64,000 nt of DNA from an uncultured Limosilactobacillus sp. (GCF_934202705.1 NZ_CAKPYE010000010.1:19576-83575), one strand, 5' to 3'. Positions 24,269 to 34,065 are shown, numbered from the stretch's first letter. Made by a program: numbers and translations. Notes: generated by a model from the sequence alone, not told the origin.

Positions 24269-25675
24269 TTAATTGTTGCTATCTTCGGCCTTGATGTTTT
24301 GAGCAATCTTATTAACGATGTCCTTGTGCATCTTTTCGTCCAACTTAACTTTAGCGATGAAGATGATCATCCCAATTAAGATGCAGAAGAAAGGAATGTA
24401 GAAACAGAAGGACTTAAAAATAAAGATGTCGTGAGTGGAGATGGAAGCAGCAGTTGCATTCCCGGTCATGCCGGCCAAGCCAGCAATGAGTCCAGTTAAT
24501 CCAGTAGTGACAGCGCCACAGAATTTATCCAGCATTGGCCGAACAGCTGAAGTAGCTGCTTCGGAACGGTGACCAGTTTTCCATTGTCCGTATTCCACAC
24601 AATCTGCGATGGTTAAGAGTAACACCATGAAGACCAGTGGGTTTGCTAAGGTATAAAGAACTTGGGCAACTAGCGTCATGGCAACGGTTTGGGTAAATGA
24701 GAAGATGATAAAGGCAATTAGTTCTACACAAAGTGCGCCTACCATGATCTTACGCCGACCGAAGTACTTTGCCAAAGTTGGGTAGGAAATGATGGAAATA
24801 AATCCAGTTACCATCCCAACCCAACCAACCAGGGCCCAGCTAGATTGCGCATTCAAAACGTAACGGAAGTAGTAAAGTAAGAAGTTGTTTGTTGTTGAAG
24901 TACCTAAACAATAGATGATGTAAGAAAGTGACATCCAAAGCAGTTGGTCATTGTGAACTAACGTATGGAAAACTTGTTTCAACGTAATCTTTTCAGCGTT
25001 TTGATCGGTGACGATGGAGTCCTTTTCCTTCGTTCCAAAGGCAGCAAAACAAGATCCAATTAATTCAACTAGCCCAACAGTCAAAGCAAACATAAACCAA
25101 CCATGAACAGTAAAGTTTTTGGAACCGGAGAAGAAGGTCAATAGTGAAGCATAGACAACAGTAATGATGTTCCCACCAAGGGTTGAACCAATCCGAGCAC
25201 CAGTTGCGGTAAAGCCACGATCATCTGAGCTAAGGGACATTGCAGGGAGTAATCCCCAGAAAGAAATGTCCTTAAATGCATAAACTAAGTAAAGGGCAAG
25301 AAATAAGATTGTGAATAGAACCAAGAAGAGGGCACCATTACTGGTTGACATCCCACCCATGGTCGTGAAGAGGAATGGACTACAGATTCCTAAAATCAGC
25401 CCAGTACCAAAGATCCATGGACGGTACTTCCCCCATTTAGAGTCGGTTTTGTCAATCATGGAACCAATAAATGGATCCAGAACTAATTCGATAATCCGGA
25501 TAATCATTAAAATCATTGTCACAATGGCGACCATTTTGGTGGTGTAGCTTTTGCTACCATTGGAGAACATTAAACTTGTAATAAACATGAGCATGTATGT
25601 GTTTAGAATCCCATAGAAAGAATCATGACCAAATGCTCCTAAACCGTAACAGATTGTGTTTTTCCATTTACTCAT
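24269..25675 (-). CDS. GPH-family sugar:cation symporter (probably alpha-galactoside)
   Basis: This 468-aa permease has about 12 hydrophobic helices and GPH-family landmarks: DPFIGSMIDKTDSKWGKYRPW after helix 2 and ADCVEYGQWKTGHRSEA in the second half. It lacks the C-terminal IIA domain of LacS. It lies 12 bp downstream of the alpha-galactosidase on the same strand, so melibiose/raffinose-type sugars or related galactosides are the likely substrates. Family assignment is firm; substrate is inferred from context. Confidence 0.88.
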   Translation of the reverse strand: MSKWKNTICYGLGAFGHDSFYGILNTYMLMFITSLMFSNGSKSYTTKMVAIVTMILMIIRIIELVLDPFIGSMIDKTDSKWGKYRPWIFGTGLILGICSPFLFTTMGGMSTSNGALFLVLFTILFLALYLVYAFKDISFWGLLPAMSLSSDDRGFTATGARIGSTLGGNIITVVYASLLTFFSGSKNFTVHGWFMFALTVGLVELIGSCFAAFGTKEKDSIVTDQNAEKITLKQVFHTLVHNDQLLWMSLSYIIYCLGTSTTNNFLLYYFRYVLNAQSSWALVGWVGMVTGFISIISYPTLAKYFGRRKIMVGALCVELIAFIIFSFTQTVAMTLVAQVLYTLANPLVFMVLLLTIADCVEYGQWKTGHRSEAATSAVRPMLDKFCGAVTTGLTGLIAGLAGMTGNATAASISTHDIFIFKSFCFYIPFFCILIGMIIFIAKVKLDEKMHKDIVNKIAQNIKAEDSNN

Positions 25676-25687
25676 AATTAGACACCT

Positions 25688-27871
25688 CTAAACTTCCTTA
25701 AAGTAATGAACTTCTGACAGGTAATCACCAACATGGGTTGGATCTCTAAATAGACCAACGTTCATAAGCTCGTCCCCACCATAGATTGAGCTATTTTCTT
25801 CTTCGCGGTAATCGCGGTACGGATCGAGGGCGACCATCTTTGTGTTAACGATTTCCATCCGATTCGTGTGCTGTTTTCTGAACATAAATAAGAGGGCTTC
25901 TGATTTGTCAGGACTGACAAATTCCCAGGCAACAGTATTGCCCTTGAACGGACTTTCCAAGCGATAGAAATCACCATATTGGATTAAGTGCCGATGCTTT
26001 TTGTAAAAGGCGATTTGTTTTTTCACTAATTTTTTCTCTTTGTTAGTTAGATCGGCGAGATCAAGTTCGTAACCAAAGACACCAGCCATAGCAACGTCAC
26101 CACGGGTCTTAAAGCTAATGTCGCGACCAGTTTGCTGGTTTGGTGAGACTGAAACATGGGCGCTCATCGAAGAGATTGGATAAACTAGGGAAGTCCCATC
26201 CTGAATTTTTAGCCGTTCGCCAGCATCAGTATCATCTGATGGCCAACTTTGTGGCATATAATAAAGAATTCCAGCATCAAAACGGCCCCCGCCACCAGAA
26301 CAACCTTCAAAAAGAATGTTGGGATAGCGCTTAGTTAAGCGATCCATTAAGTCATAAACCCCTAAGATTACTCGGTGGGCAATTTCACCCTGATGTTCAG
26401 CAGAAGTTGCTTTCGAGAAGACCTCGGTTAGATTACGGTTGCAATCCCATTTAATGTAATCAATTGGCACATGATCTAAGATGGCACACATTTGCTTAAA
26501 AATGTTATCGACAATTTCTGGACGGCTAAAGTCCAAAACTAGTTGGTTTCGCGAAAGAGTTGATCCCCGGCCGGGTTCGGCTAAGGCCCAATCAGGATGT
26601 TTTTGGTAGAGTTTAGAATCAACTGATACCATTTCTGGTTCAAACCAAAGACCAAATTTCATCCCTGCATCATGGGTTTGCTTGGCCACGCGCTGGAGGT
26701 TGACTTTATCATGGTTAACAAACCAGTCGCCAAGTGAAGAGTTGTCATCATTACGATGACCAAACCAGCCATCGTCAAGGACAAACATTTCAATTCCCAG
26801 TGGCTTAGCTTCCTTGACAACCTCATCGAGCTTATCGTTATCAAAGTCGAAGTAGGTCGCTTCCCAATTATTGATGACGATTGGACGATCAGCATACTTA
26901 AACTTGCCGCGGGCTACCCGTTCACGAAGCAGGTGGTGGAATGCCTGTGACATTCCGTTCAGTCCTTTTGTACTATAGACGGTGATTGCTTCTGGAGTTT
27001 GAAATTCCTCACCAGGTTCAAGATGCCAAGTAAAGTTAAAATCATTAATACCTGCAATTAGTCGTGTTTGATCGATTTGATCCCGTTCAATGGAGATTTG
27101 GTGATTACCTGAGTAGACTAGCAAGATCCCCAATGCGTTACCACTGAATTCATCAGTATTTGGATCCACCAACGCAGCAAATGGGTTCATATGATGGGAA
27201 CTGGAATCCCGACGACTTGAAATTTCAAAAATTCCTTGATGTAGACCAATCCGTCGGGTTTGTCGCTCAAGCGCATATTGCCCCGGAAGGTATACCAGAT
27301 CGTAGTTGTGCTTTGGTAAATCGAGTTGCAAAGACGCAATTTTTTCAATATCAATTGATTGTTGGCTGGTGTTTTTCAAACGTGCGTTGCGAGTGATGAC
27401 TGGCCGATTTTTATAAATTGTGTAAACCAAGATCAGTTCAACATCCAAGGTTTGGTCTTTTAATGTGACTTCCAAAGTTTCCGCTTCGTCATCATCGTTA
27501 ACGTATGATGATGGTAAGCCGTTTAGTGTTGGTTTTCCGGAAATAATTCTGTATGAATCATAACGAAAGTCCGTTAATCGTGCCCCATCTGCCCCTTTAA
27601 TCGTAATAGCAGGGAGGCGATAGTCACCGGTATTATTACCAGAATATTCCTGTAAGAGGTCATCTTTTGAATAAGTCCGATCTGTCGAGTGCGGAAGGTT
27701 ACCAGAAAAACCACGATCTACTCGTGGATAGCGACGTTCACCATGGTAGTGACGAATTTTCGGTCCATAGTAAAGATGACTTAGTAGACCGCCCTTTTCA
27801 ATCGAGAATAAGTAAGAGATTGAAGAATTGCTAAGATTAAAAACCTGTTGCTTTTCATCGAAAGTAATCAT
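25688..27871 (-). CDS. aga: Alpha-galactosidase (GH36)
   Basis: This 727-aa cytosolic enzyme hydrolyses terminal alpha-1,6-galactosides such as melibiose, raffinose and stachyose. GH36 landmarks are VLDDGWFG, the nucleophile Asp in IKWDCNRNLTE and the acid/base Asp in WPSDDTDAGERL, plus an N-terminal beta-sandwich. The start at 27871 follows AAAGGGAG with good spacing; the upstream in-frame codon at 27901 has none. It forms an operon with the GPH symporter and is divergent from a LacI regulator. Confidence 0.94.
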   Translation of the reverse strand: MITFDEKQQVFNLSNSSISYLFSIEKGGLLSHLYYGPKIRHYHGERRYPRVDRGFSGNLPHSTDRTYSKDDLLQEYSGNNTGDYRLPAITIKGADGARLTDFRYDSYRIISGKPTLNGLPSSYVNDDDEAETLEVTLKDQTLDVELILVYTIYKNRPVITRNARLKNTSQQSIDIEKIASLQLDLPKHNYDLVYLPGQYALERQTRRIGLHQGIFEISSRRDSSSHHMNPFAALVDPNTDEFSGNALGILLVYSGNHQISIERDQIDQTRLIAGINDFNFTWHLEPGEEFQTPEAITVYSTKGLNGMSQAFHHLLRERVARGKFKYADRPIVINNWEATYFDFDNDKLDEVVKEAKPLGIEMFVLDDGWFGHRNDDNSSLGDWFVNHDKVNLQRVAKQTHDAGMKFGLWFEPEMVSVDSKLYQKHPDWALAEPGRGSTLSRNQLVLDFSRPEIVDNIFKQMCAILDHVPIDYIKWDCNRNLTEVFSKATSAEHQGEIAHRVILGVYDLMDRLTKRYPNILFEGCSGGGGRFDAGILYYMPQSWPSDDTDAGERLKIQDGTSLVYPISSMSAHVSVSPNQQTGRDISFKTRGDVAMAGVFGYELDLADLTNKEKKLVKKQIAFYKKHRHLIQYGDFYRLESPFKGNTVAWEFVSPDKSEALLFMFRKQHTNRMEIVNTKMVALDPYRDYREEENSSIYGGDELMNVGLFRDPTHVGDYLSEVHYFKEV

Positions 27872-27911
27872 AACGTAACTCCCTTTCATTTGATGTTTCA
27901 AGAGTAAAATA

Positions 27912-28020
27912 AAAAGCGCTTACAGTAAACGCTTTCTTTGATTTCAACAATGAAACAAACTTTAATATCCCTGATATTATCACGACTTGAAACGTTTACT
28001 ATTTTATTGGTAAACATTTA
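27912..28020. promoter_or_regulatory. Operator/cre-like palindromes between aga and its LacI regulator
   Basis: Three CG-centred or related palindromic sequences are visible: AAAGCGCTTA (27914-27923), AGTAAACGCTTTCT (27924-27937) and TTGAAACGTTTACT (27987-28000). A partial copy GTAAACATTT lies near 28010. They fit the general LacI/GalR and CcpA operator pattern. The promoters of both divergent units must lie in this 190-bp gap; their exact boxes are unclear. Confidence 0.6.
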
Positions 28021-28061
28021 GTGGTATGCTAATAAACAAAAAAACAGTGAGGTAGTTAGGA

Positions 28062-29099
28062 ATGGCAAGTATTCGTGATATTGCAAAAGAGGCCGGTGTT
28101 TCACCCGCTACCGTTTCACGGGTGTTAAGTCAAGATAAAAAGTTTTCAGTCCGTTCGTCAACACGGAAACGAGTGATGGAGGTGGTCAATAAACTTCATT
28201 ATGACCCACGGGAACATCGTGACATGGTTCAACCCATTCCTCACCGTGACCGTCAGATTATTGTCTTATGTTCGCTGACTAGTAGTCAAGAAACGCGAGA
28301 TCTGTATTTTGCAACAATTGATGAGGCAATTCATGAAGAAGCTGAGATGCTCCATATTAAAGTCGGAGCGTTTGTGCGTTTCCCAAATCCAACATTTGAT
28401 TATGCAGTTGTCGAAAAATTTGATGGGGTCATTATTATTGGAACGTTTAGCGAACGGTTTTTAAATAGCTTGCATCGTTTTAATCGGAATATGGTCGTGG
28501 TTGATGAGTACCGGTATTTCGATCAATTTGACCTGGTAAGGAATAATTATCATGATGAAACGGTACGAACATTAGATCTGCTGTATCAACAAGGCCACCG
28601 CAAAATTGCGTTTATCGGCGGTGAAATTAATCAGATGGAAAAGGCCGGGATTACTGGTGAAAAAATAATGGATATTCGGACTTCTGCGTATTTAAATTGG
28701 ATGCAGATTCATCACTTGCATTCCAAAAATTTAACTACTGATTGGAGTACTCACGAAGGGTACCAGGCAATGGAAGAATTGTTGAATAGCGATACCTTGC
28801 CAACAGCAGCCATGGTCGCCAGTGATCAATTAGCGATTGGTGCGTACCGGTCAATTCAATTGCATCATTTAGTGATCCCCGAAGATTTAGAGGTGGTCAG
28901 TTTTAACGATTCACAGGTTGCCTCATATTTAGTGCCTTCGTTATCGTCTGTTCATGCACCCAGTAAGGAAATGGGGCGTTCGGCGGTGCGATTATTGTTA
29001 GATCGTTGGCATAACCGACGGACAGTTCCGTGGCAGGTAGTCTTGCCATCAAAGTTGATCCTTCGGGAAAGTACAACGCTTTCGAGCAAAAAGGGTTGA
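28062..29099 (+). CDS. LacI/GalR-family transcriptional regulator
   Basis: This 345-aa repressor has the N-terminal helix-turn-helix and hinge MASIRDIAKEAGVSPATVSRVL. A periplasmic-binding-like effector domain follows (FIGGEINQMEKAG, VASDQLAIGAYRSIQ, VVSFNDSQVASYLVPSLSSV). It is divergent from the alpha-galactosidase operon and probably regulates it in response to a galactoside. MsmR, RafR and GalR are near relatives. GTGAGGTAG lies upstream of the ATG. The effector is unknown. Confidence 0.9.
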   Translation: MASIRDIAKEAGVSPATVSRVLSQDKKFSVRSSTRKRVMEVVNKLHYDPREHRDMVQPIPHRDRQIIVLCSLTSSQETRDLYFATIDEAIHEEAEMLHIKVGAFVRFPNPTFDYAVVEKFDGVIIIGTFSERFLNSLHRFNRNMVVVDEYRYFDQFDLVRNNYHDETVRTLDLLYQQGHRKIAFIGGEINQMEKAGITGEKIMDIRTSAYLNWMQIHHLHSKNLTTDWSTHEGYQAMEELLNSDTLPTAAMVASDQLAIGAYRSIQLHHLVIPEDLEVVSFNDSQVASYLVPSLSSVHAPSKEMGRSAVRLLLDRWHNRRTVPWQVVLPSKLILRESTTLSSKKG

Positions 29100-29143
29100 G
29101 TTAATTCATTAAAGTTAGGTACAATTTAAGCGAGGTGATGATG

Positions 29144-29707
29144 ATGACAGTTAACTTAGCAGAGATTAAGCAGCAAGTCACTCAGGGTGTGAATGAGTTA
29201 CTTGAGGAAGCTCATTTACAAGCTGGAGACACATTCGTTCTCGGTATTTCAACTAGTGAAGTGGCGGGCGTCAAATTGAGTGGTGCGCCATCTGTTGATG
29301 TTGGACGGACCATTGTTAATACGCTGGTTGATATTTTATCTCCCCTGCAGATTAATTTGGCAGTGGAAGGATGTGCTGAAATTAATCGCGCCTTGACGGT
29401 TGAACGCCAAGTTGCGGAAGAACATCATTGGGAAATCGTAACGGTTTATCCATCAGTGAATGCAAGCGGTGCAGCCCAGATTGCTGCTTTTGAGCGTTTT
29501 GAAGACCCGGTGGAAGTTGAACATATTACTGCTCAAGCCGGAATGGACATTGGTGATTGTGATATTGGAATGCATGTCCAGTTCGTTCAAATTCCCGTTC
29601 GAACGTCAATTCAAACAGTTGGTCAGGCCCATACACGATACTTACGTTCACGCCCGAAATTAGTTGGTGGAGAACGAGCTAAATACACCTGGAAACCGTT
29701 CAGTTAA
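29144..29707 (+). CDS. UPF0340/DUF436 family protein (YwlG-like)
   Basis: This 187-aa protein of unknown function has the family signatures LGISTSEVAGVKLSGAPSVDVG, AVEGCAEINRAL and GMHVQFVQIPVR. Members are conserved in Bacillota; no biochemical role is established, so none is assigned. Four in-frame start codons lie in tandem (29135-29146); the ATG at 29144 has the best spacing from GAGGTG. A bidirectional terminator follows. Confidence 0.85.
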   Translation: MTVNLAEIKQQVTQGVNELLEEAHLQAGDTFVLGISTSEVAGVKLSGAPSVDVGRTIVNTLVDILSPLQINLAVEGCAEINRALTVERQVAEEHHWEIVTVYPSVNASGAAQIAAFERFEDPVEVEHITAQAGMDIGDCDIGMHVQFVQIPVRTSIQTVGQAHTRYLRSRPKLVGGERAKYTWKPFS

Positions 29708-29710
29708 AAA

Positions 29711-29752
29711 GAAAGCCGCAGTTTAGTGATTGACGCTAAACTGCGGCTGTTA
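29711..29752. terminator. Bidirectional terminator
   Basis: AGCCGCAGTTTAG (29714-29726) is inverted at 29736-29748. T-rich sequence lies on both sides (TTATTTATTT on plus, TTCTTTTT on minus). It serves the UPF0340 gene and the convergent flavoprotein gene. Confidence 0.85.
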
Positions 29753-29753
29753 T

Positions 29754-30380
29754 TTATTTTTGCTCGTCATTCGATTGCTCATCTTTGTAAACATCTGAAT
29801 AGTCGGCATTCTGGGAAGCACTAGCGAGTGCGTCTAAATCCACCGTGGTGTTTGGATCACCATAAACGGTTTCAGGACCGGCAAGCTTTTCACCAGGCTT
29901 CATGTCCTTCAATCCGGCCGGAATATGAATACGAGCCGAAATTTTATTGGCATCAAGTCGCCAGACCGCAACCTTGCCCAGCATTCGCTCTGTAAATTGC
30001 GGGTGCTCTTTAATGTAGTGATCGGTCATGACGTTTAGACCATGAAGCATTTCTTGGTGATCAGTAACTTTAGTAATAATCCCTTGACCAATCACGCTTT
30101 GAAATTCAGCGCTGTAATGGAAAGGTTTCGGGACAAGGCGGAATTTTTGACCACCATCTAGTTCGAAGCCAACGTGAGGATCAGCAGCTAATAATCGACC
30201 CGTAGTGTGACTGTCATCACCATGAAACCAGAAAGTATATTGACCGTCAACTTCTTCATAGCCAAAGTGCACAGGAGTTTGATAGATGCTTTCGCCATCG
30301 TGCATGCCAATGACCAGGACTTCCATCTTATCGAGAACTTGGTTAATGTGATCATGATCAAAATAAGTGTCAGCTTTCAT
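29754..30380 (-). CDS. Pyridoxamine 5'-phosphate oxidase-like flavin-binding protein
   Basis: This 208-aa protein has a split-barrel flavin-binding fold of the PNPOx/NimA type (VLVIGMHDGESIYQTPVHFGYEEVDGQYTFWFHG, then HTTGRLLAADPHVGFEL). An acidic, probably disordered tail covers the last 35 residues. Activity could be FMN- or F420-like reduction or pyridoxine-phosphate oxidation; sequence alone does not decide. It lies downstream of a vitamin-kinase-like gene on the same strand with a 78-bp gap, which hints at B6 metabolism. Confidence 0.72.
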   Translation of the reverse strand: MKADTYFDHDHINQVLDKMEVLVIGMHDGESIYQTPVHFGYEEVDGQYTFWFHGDDSHTTGRLLAADPHVGFELDGGQKFRLVPKPFHYSAEFQSVIGQGIITKVTDHQEMLHGLNVMTDHYIKEHPQFTERMLGKVAVWRLDANKISARIHIPAGLKDMKPGEKLAGPETVYGDPNTTVDLDALASASQNADYSDVYKDEQSNDEQK

Positions 30381-30458
30381 AATGCGCCTCCGAATAAACT
30401 ATTGTTATACTTTAATTGTAGCAGAAATAAAATTAAAAGTTGTCGGGAACGTGATATT

Positions 30459-31256
30459 TTATAATGATTGTTCACCAGCCCAATGGTTAATGGGACCAAA
30501 ACTTTGACCAATTGCCAGCGGATGGTGAATCGCAACATCGACAAAATGATTGGCTCGTTTAATTGCATTTGAAATTGAATTTCCCTTAGCCAGTTCTGCA
30601 GTAATAATTGCGGAGAATGAGTCACCGGCACCGTTGAGCTTTTTAGTTTTCACAAATTGATTGTCTAACCAAAAAGAGGTTCCGTCTGCTAAGAGCACGT
30701 AATTATGGATAATGGAATTATGCTTTGCATCATGTTGTCCTTTAATTACCACGTTTTTGGCACCCATTTGTTGGAGTTCATGAGCCCCCGCGATAATGTC
30801 TTGTGAACTTAGGAAATCTTTGCCCAGTAGTTCTTCGGCTTCCATAAAGTTTGGCGTGATGATCGTTGCCAGAGGAATGATTTGCTTGCGGAAATTCTCA
30901 AATGCTTCATTGCTCAATAAACGGTCATGTCGTTTTGTAATGATTACCGGGTCAACAACTAATGGACCAAAATCTGCGGAGGCATATCGTTGAGCAACGA
31001 CATTAATTGTTGCTGAATTAGCTAACATGCCGGTTTTAGCTGCAGTAATATGGAACTCTGCGAGGTCATGAAATTCCTCTTTAATAAATGAAGGCGGCAT
31101 AATTGATGAGGCTGTAATGGCGGTGGCATTTTCGGCAACGACTCCGGTGAGGACTCCATGCCCGTAAACACCATCTGCATAGAATGAATGGAGGTCAGCT
31201 GCTAATCCAGCGCTCCCGTTCGAATCAAATCCAGCAATTGTTAATGCTTGTTTCAT
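30459..31256 (-). CDS. pdxK: PfkB/ThiD-family kinase, probably pyridoxal or HMP kinase
   Basis: This 265-aa ribokinase-fold enzyme begins QALTIAGFDSNGSAGLAADL, as in ThiD/PdxK. It carries KTGMLANSATI and VVDPVI, and ends with the anion hole and catalytic base KLNGAGDSFSAIITAEL. ThiD usually has GTGCTLS at this last site; here GAGDSFS is the generic ribokinase form. The usual ThiD first motif GSDSGGGAGIQADL is also altered (GFDSNGSAGLAADL). Pyridoxal kinase activity is therefore at least as likely as HMP-phosphate kinase. No other thiamine genes are nearby. Confidence 0.75.
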   Translation of the reverse strand: MKQALTIAGFDSNGSAGLAADLHSFYADGVYGHGVLTGVVAENATAITASSIMPPSFIKEEFHDLAEFHITAAKTGMLANSATINVVAQRYASADFGPLVVDPVIITKRHDRLLSNEAFENFRKQIIPLATIITPNFMEAEELLGKDFLSSQDIIAGAHELQQMGAKNVVIKGQHDAKHNSIIHNYVLLADGTSFWLDNQFVKTKKLNGAGDSFSAIITAELAKGNSISNAIKRANHFVDVAIHHPLAIGQSFGPINHWAGEQSL

Positions 31257-31297
31257 AATACTTCTCCCATTATTAAATAATTTATACTTACCCTAAC

Positions 31298-31334
31298 ACA
31301 AAACCCGGAATGTATCATCAACATTCCGGGTTAA
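31298..31334 (-). terminator. Terminator after adhE
   Basis: AACCCGGAATGT (31332-31321, minus reading) pairs with ACATTCCGGGTT (31313-31302) and is followed by TTGTG. It lies just past the adhE stop. Confidence 0.75.
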
Positions 31335-31348
31335 AAAGTTAATTAAGA

Positions 31349-33985
31349 CTATTTGTCTTGTGGTTCAACACCATTTCCGTTGTAACAACGTTCAAGTAGT
31401 TCTTTCAGTTGGCTAACTAATGGTTCAACTGGATTAGTGGTTGTACATTGGTCCTCGTAGGCCAGGACAGCTAACTGATCAACGGCCTGATCAAAGTCTT
31501 TCCGACTAACGCCATTCGCTTTGAGGCTCAAGGTAACACCGCATTCGTGCGCTAATTCAATAATCTTTTGAACGTAAGCTTCCATAAGTTCCTCATCAGA
31601 GTCGCCCTTTAAGCCAAGGAACCGTGCGATATCAGCGTAGTCCTTAGTGGCATGGTAAGTAGCGTAGTGTGGCCACATTGCTAACTTTTGTGGACGTTTA
31701 GCATTGAAACGAATAACTTGTGGTAATGCGATTGCAATACATAAACCATGAGGAAGATCGAAGGCACCACCCATCTTGTGGGCAAGGGAGTGGTTAATTC
31801 CTAAGAAGGCTTGACCAAAAGCCATTCCGGCAATCGTTGAATAGTTGTGCATCCGGCGTCGAGCATCTTGATCACCCTTCACAGAAGCAGCTAAGGTTTC
31901 CATAACCCCTTTAATTGCTTGGAGTGACCACCCGCGGGTGTAGTCGGTTGACATCACTGAAACGTAAGATTCAGTTGCGTGACAGAGAACATCGAGTCCG
32001 GTATAAGCGGTAGTCTTTGGTGGCACTGTTTCAACGAACTGTGAATCAACAATGGCAATATCAGGAGTTAAGGCATAGTCAGCTAATGGGTATTTAACGT
32101 GAGTCTTGGAGTCAGTAATGACTGAAAAACACGTAATTTCCGAACCAGTTCCGGAAGTTGTCGGGATCCCAATAAATTGGGCCTTGTGTGGTTTACCAAT
32201 TTGGTAAGCACGCTTCCGAATATCGAGGTACTTTTGCTTAACACCGTTCCAGCTAGTTTCTGGGTGTTCATAGAACATCCACATTGCTTTAGCAGCATCC
32301 ATTGGTGATCCACCACCAAGGGCGATAATCGTGTCTGGTTTAAAGTCACGCATTAAAGCAACACCCTTATTAACAGTGTCTGTCGATGGATCTTCTTCAA
32401 CCTCGTCAAATACTTGGAAGTGTGCTTCCAGCGGACGTTGACGAAGCTGATCAATGACCCGTTGAGCATAACCACGCTTAACGGTACCAGGGCCAGTTAC
32501 GATAAAGGCCCGGTTAATGTTTGGAATATCTTGTAATTCCTTTAATGAGTTCCGTTGAAAGTAAACTTTTGGGGGGATCTTGACCCATTGACGGTTTTCA
32601 CGACGCTTAGCAATGACTTTGTAGTTTAAGAGGTCATAATCAGAAACGTTATGGGAAACGGAGTTCTTTCCGTAGGAACCAGTTCCTAAGGTCAGAGAAG
32701 GCGTCATGTTGTTATAGATGTTACCGATTCCACCAAGTGCTGATGGAGAGTTCACAATAATCCGTGAAGCCCGCATTTCTAAGCCATATTGAGTTGCAAG
32801 ACTATCATCTGTAGTGTGAATGGCAGCCGTATGACCTTCACCACCGTAGTGGAGCAGTTCCTTACATTTGTCAAATGCTTCCTTGTGGGAATGAACACGA
32901 TACATGGTCAGAACTGGTGATAACTTTTCAGCTGATAGTGGATAATCATCACCAACACCTTCATATTCAGCGATTAAGACCTTCGTATTATCAGGAACAT
33001 TCTTTAAACCACACATTTCAGCAATGTCGTTAGCAGAACGACCAGCGATTGGACCGGCCACTTGATGACGCTTCGGGTCAATGAAGCCTTTGGTAAAGGT
33101 ATCAATTTCATCTGGCTTGATGAAGTAACAATTCCACTTCTTCAATTCGTCCTTGACTTGATCATAAATTTCATCGTCAACTACGATGGAGTTTTCTGAG
33201 GCACAGATCATTCCATTGTCGAAGGTCTTAGAAAGAACAATATCGTAGATTGACCGTGGAATATTAGCAGTCCGTTCAATGTAAGCAGGACCGTTACCAG
33301 GGCCAACTCCGAGGGCAGGGTTACCAGAGCTGTAAGCAGCCTTTACTAGCCCAGGACCACCAGTGGCCAAAATTGTTGCTGTCTTTTCGTGTTGCAGCAG
33401 GTCGACAGTTGCATAACGTGATGGCTTCGTAATCCATTGAATAACATTCTTTGGTGCACCAGCTTTTTCAGCTGCCTGTTCTAGAATTTGAGCAGTATGG
33501 ATTGAAGCTTTTAATGCTTGTGGGTGCATAGAGAAGACAATGGTGTTTCGGGTCTTCAAAGAAATGATGGACTTAAAAATAACCGTTGAAGTCGGGTTCG
33601 TAACGGGAACTACGCCGGCAATAATTCCTAGTGGATCAGCGATGGTGATTGTTTGGTTTTCGTCATCATCTTTGATAATACCAACGGTCTTATCATGACG
33701 AATATTATTCCAAATATATTCACTGGCGTAGATGTTCTTGATGGCCTTATCTTCAGCAACTCCACGACCGGTTTCTTCAGCAGCTTCCATTGCTAATTCC
33801 ATGTGGTGTTCTTCAGCAGCAAGCGCCATTGCCTGACAGATATGGTCCACTTGTTCTTGGGTGAAGTTTCGTAATTCATTAAAAGCAACTTCACTTTTGT
33901 CCATTAAAGTATCAATTTGCTTTTTGGCTTCCGCCGCCTGATCGGCTTCGGTTGCATGATTAACTTTCTTTTTTGAATCAGCCAT
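31349..33985 (-). CDS. adhE: Bifunctional acetaldehyde-CoA/alcohol dehydrogenase
   Basis: This 878-aa two-domain enzyme reduces acetyl-CoA through acetaldehyde to ethanol, regenerating NAD+ in heterofermentative growth. The N-terminal aldehyde dehydrogenase (about 1-430) has the catalytic Cys region FDNGMICASENS. The C-terminal iron alcohol dehydrogenase (about 450-870) has ALGGGSPMDAAK and metal-binding His in GINHSLAHKMGGAF and LPHGL. The family forms spirosomes. AGGGAGAA precedes the ATG. A Rex operator lies at its promoter. Confidence 0.97.
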   Translation of the reverse strand: MADSKKKVNHATEADQAAEAKKQIDTLMDKSEVAFNELRNFTQEQVDHICQAMALAAEEHHMELAMEAAEETGRGVAEDKAIKNIYASEYIWNNIRHDKTVGIIKDDDENQTITIADPLGIIAGVVPVTNPTSTVIFKSIISLKTRNTIVFSMHPQALKASIHTAQILEQAAEKAGAPKNVIQWITKPSRYATVDLLQHEKTATILATGGPGLVKAAYSSGNPALGVGPGNGPAYIERTANIPRSIYDIVLSKTFDNGMICASENSIVVDDEIYDQVKDELKKWNCYFIKPDEIDTFTKGFIDPKRHQVAGPIAGRSANDIAEMCGLKNVPDNTKVLIAEYEGVGDDYPLSAEKLSPVLTMYRVHSHKEAFDKCKELLHYGGEGHTAAIHTTDDSLATQYGLEMRASRIIVNSPSALGGIGNIYNNMTPSLTLGTGSYGKNSVSHNVSDYDLLNYKVIAKRRENRQWVKIPPKVYFQRNSLKELQDIPNINRAFIVTGPGTVKRGYAQRVIDQLRQRPLEAHFQVFDEVEEDPSTDTVNKGVALMRDFKPDTIIALGGGSPMDAAKAMWMFYEHPETSWNGVKQKYLDIRKRAYQIGKPHKAQFIGIPTTSGTGSEITCFSVITDSKTHVKYPLADYALTPDIAIVDSQFVETVPPKTTAYTGLDVLCHATESYVSVMSTDYTRGWSLQAIKGVMETLAASVKGDQDARRRMHNYSTIAGMAFGQAFLGINHSLAHKMGGAFDLPHGLCIAIALPQVIRFNAKRPQKLAMWPHYATYHATKDYADIARFLGLKGDSDEELMEAYVQKIIELAHECGVTLSLKANGVSRKDFDQAVDQLAVLAYEDQCTTTNPVEPLVSQLKELLERCYNGNGVEPQDK

Positions 33986-34037
33986 AATAATAATTCTCCC
34001 TTGTTTTGAAAAAGTTTGTTAATAACTGAACAATTAA

Positions 34038-34065
34038 AGTATACAAAGTTTTTTTGAAATGTAAA
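34038..34065 (-). promoter_or_regulatory. adhE promoter
   Basis: On the minus strand, TTTACA (34065-34060) and TATACT (34043-34038) are spaced 16 bp. They lie about 50 bp before the adhE start. The Rex operator is directly upstream of the -35. Confidence 0.7.
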
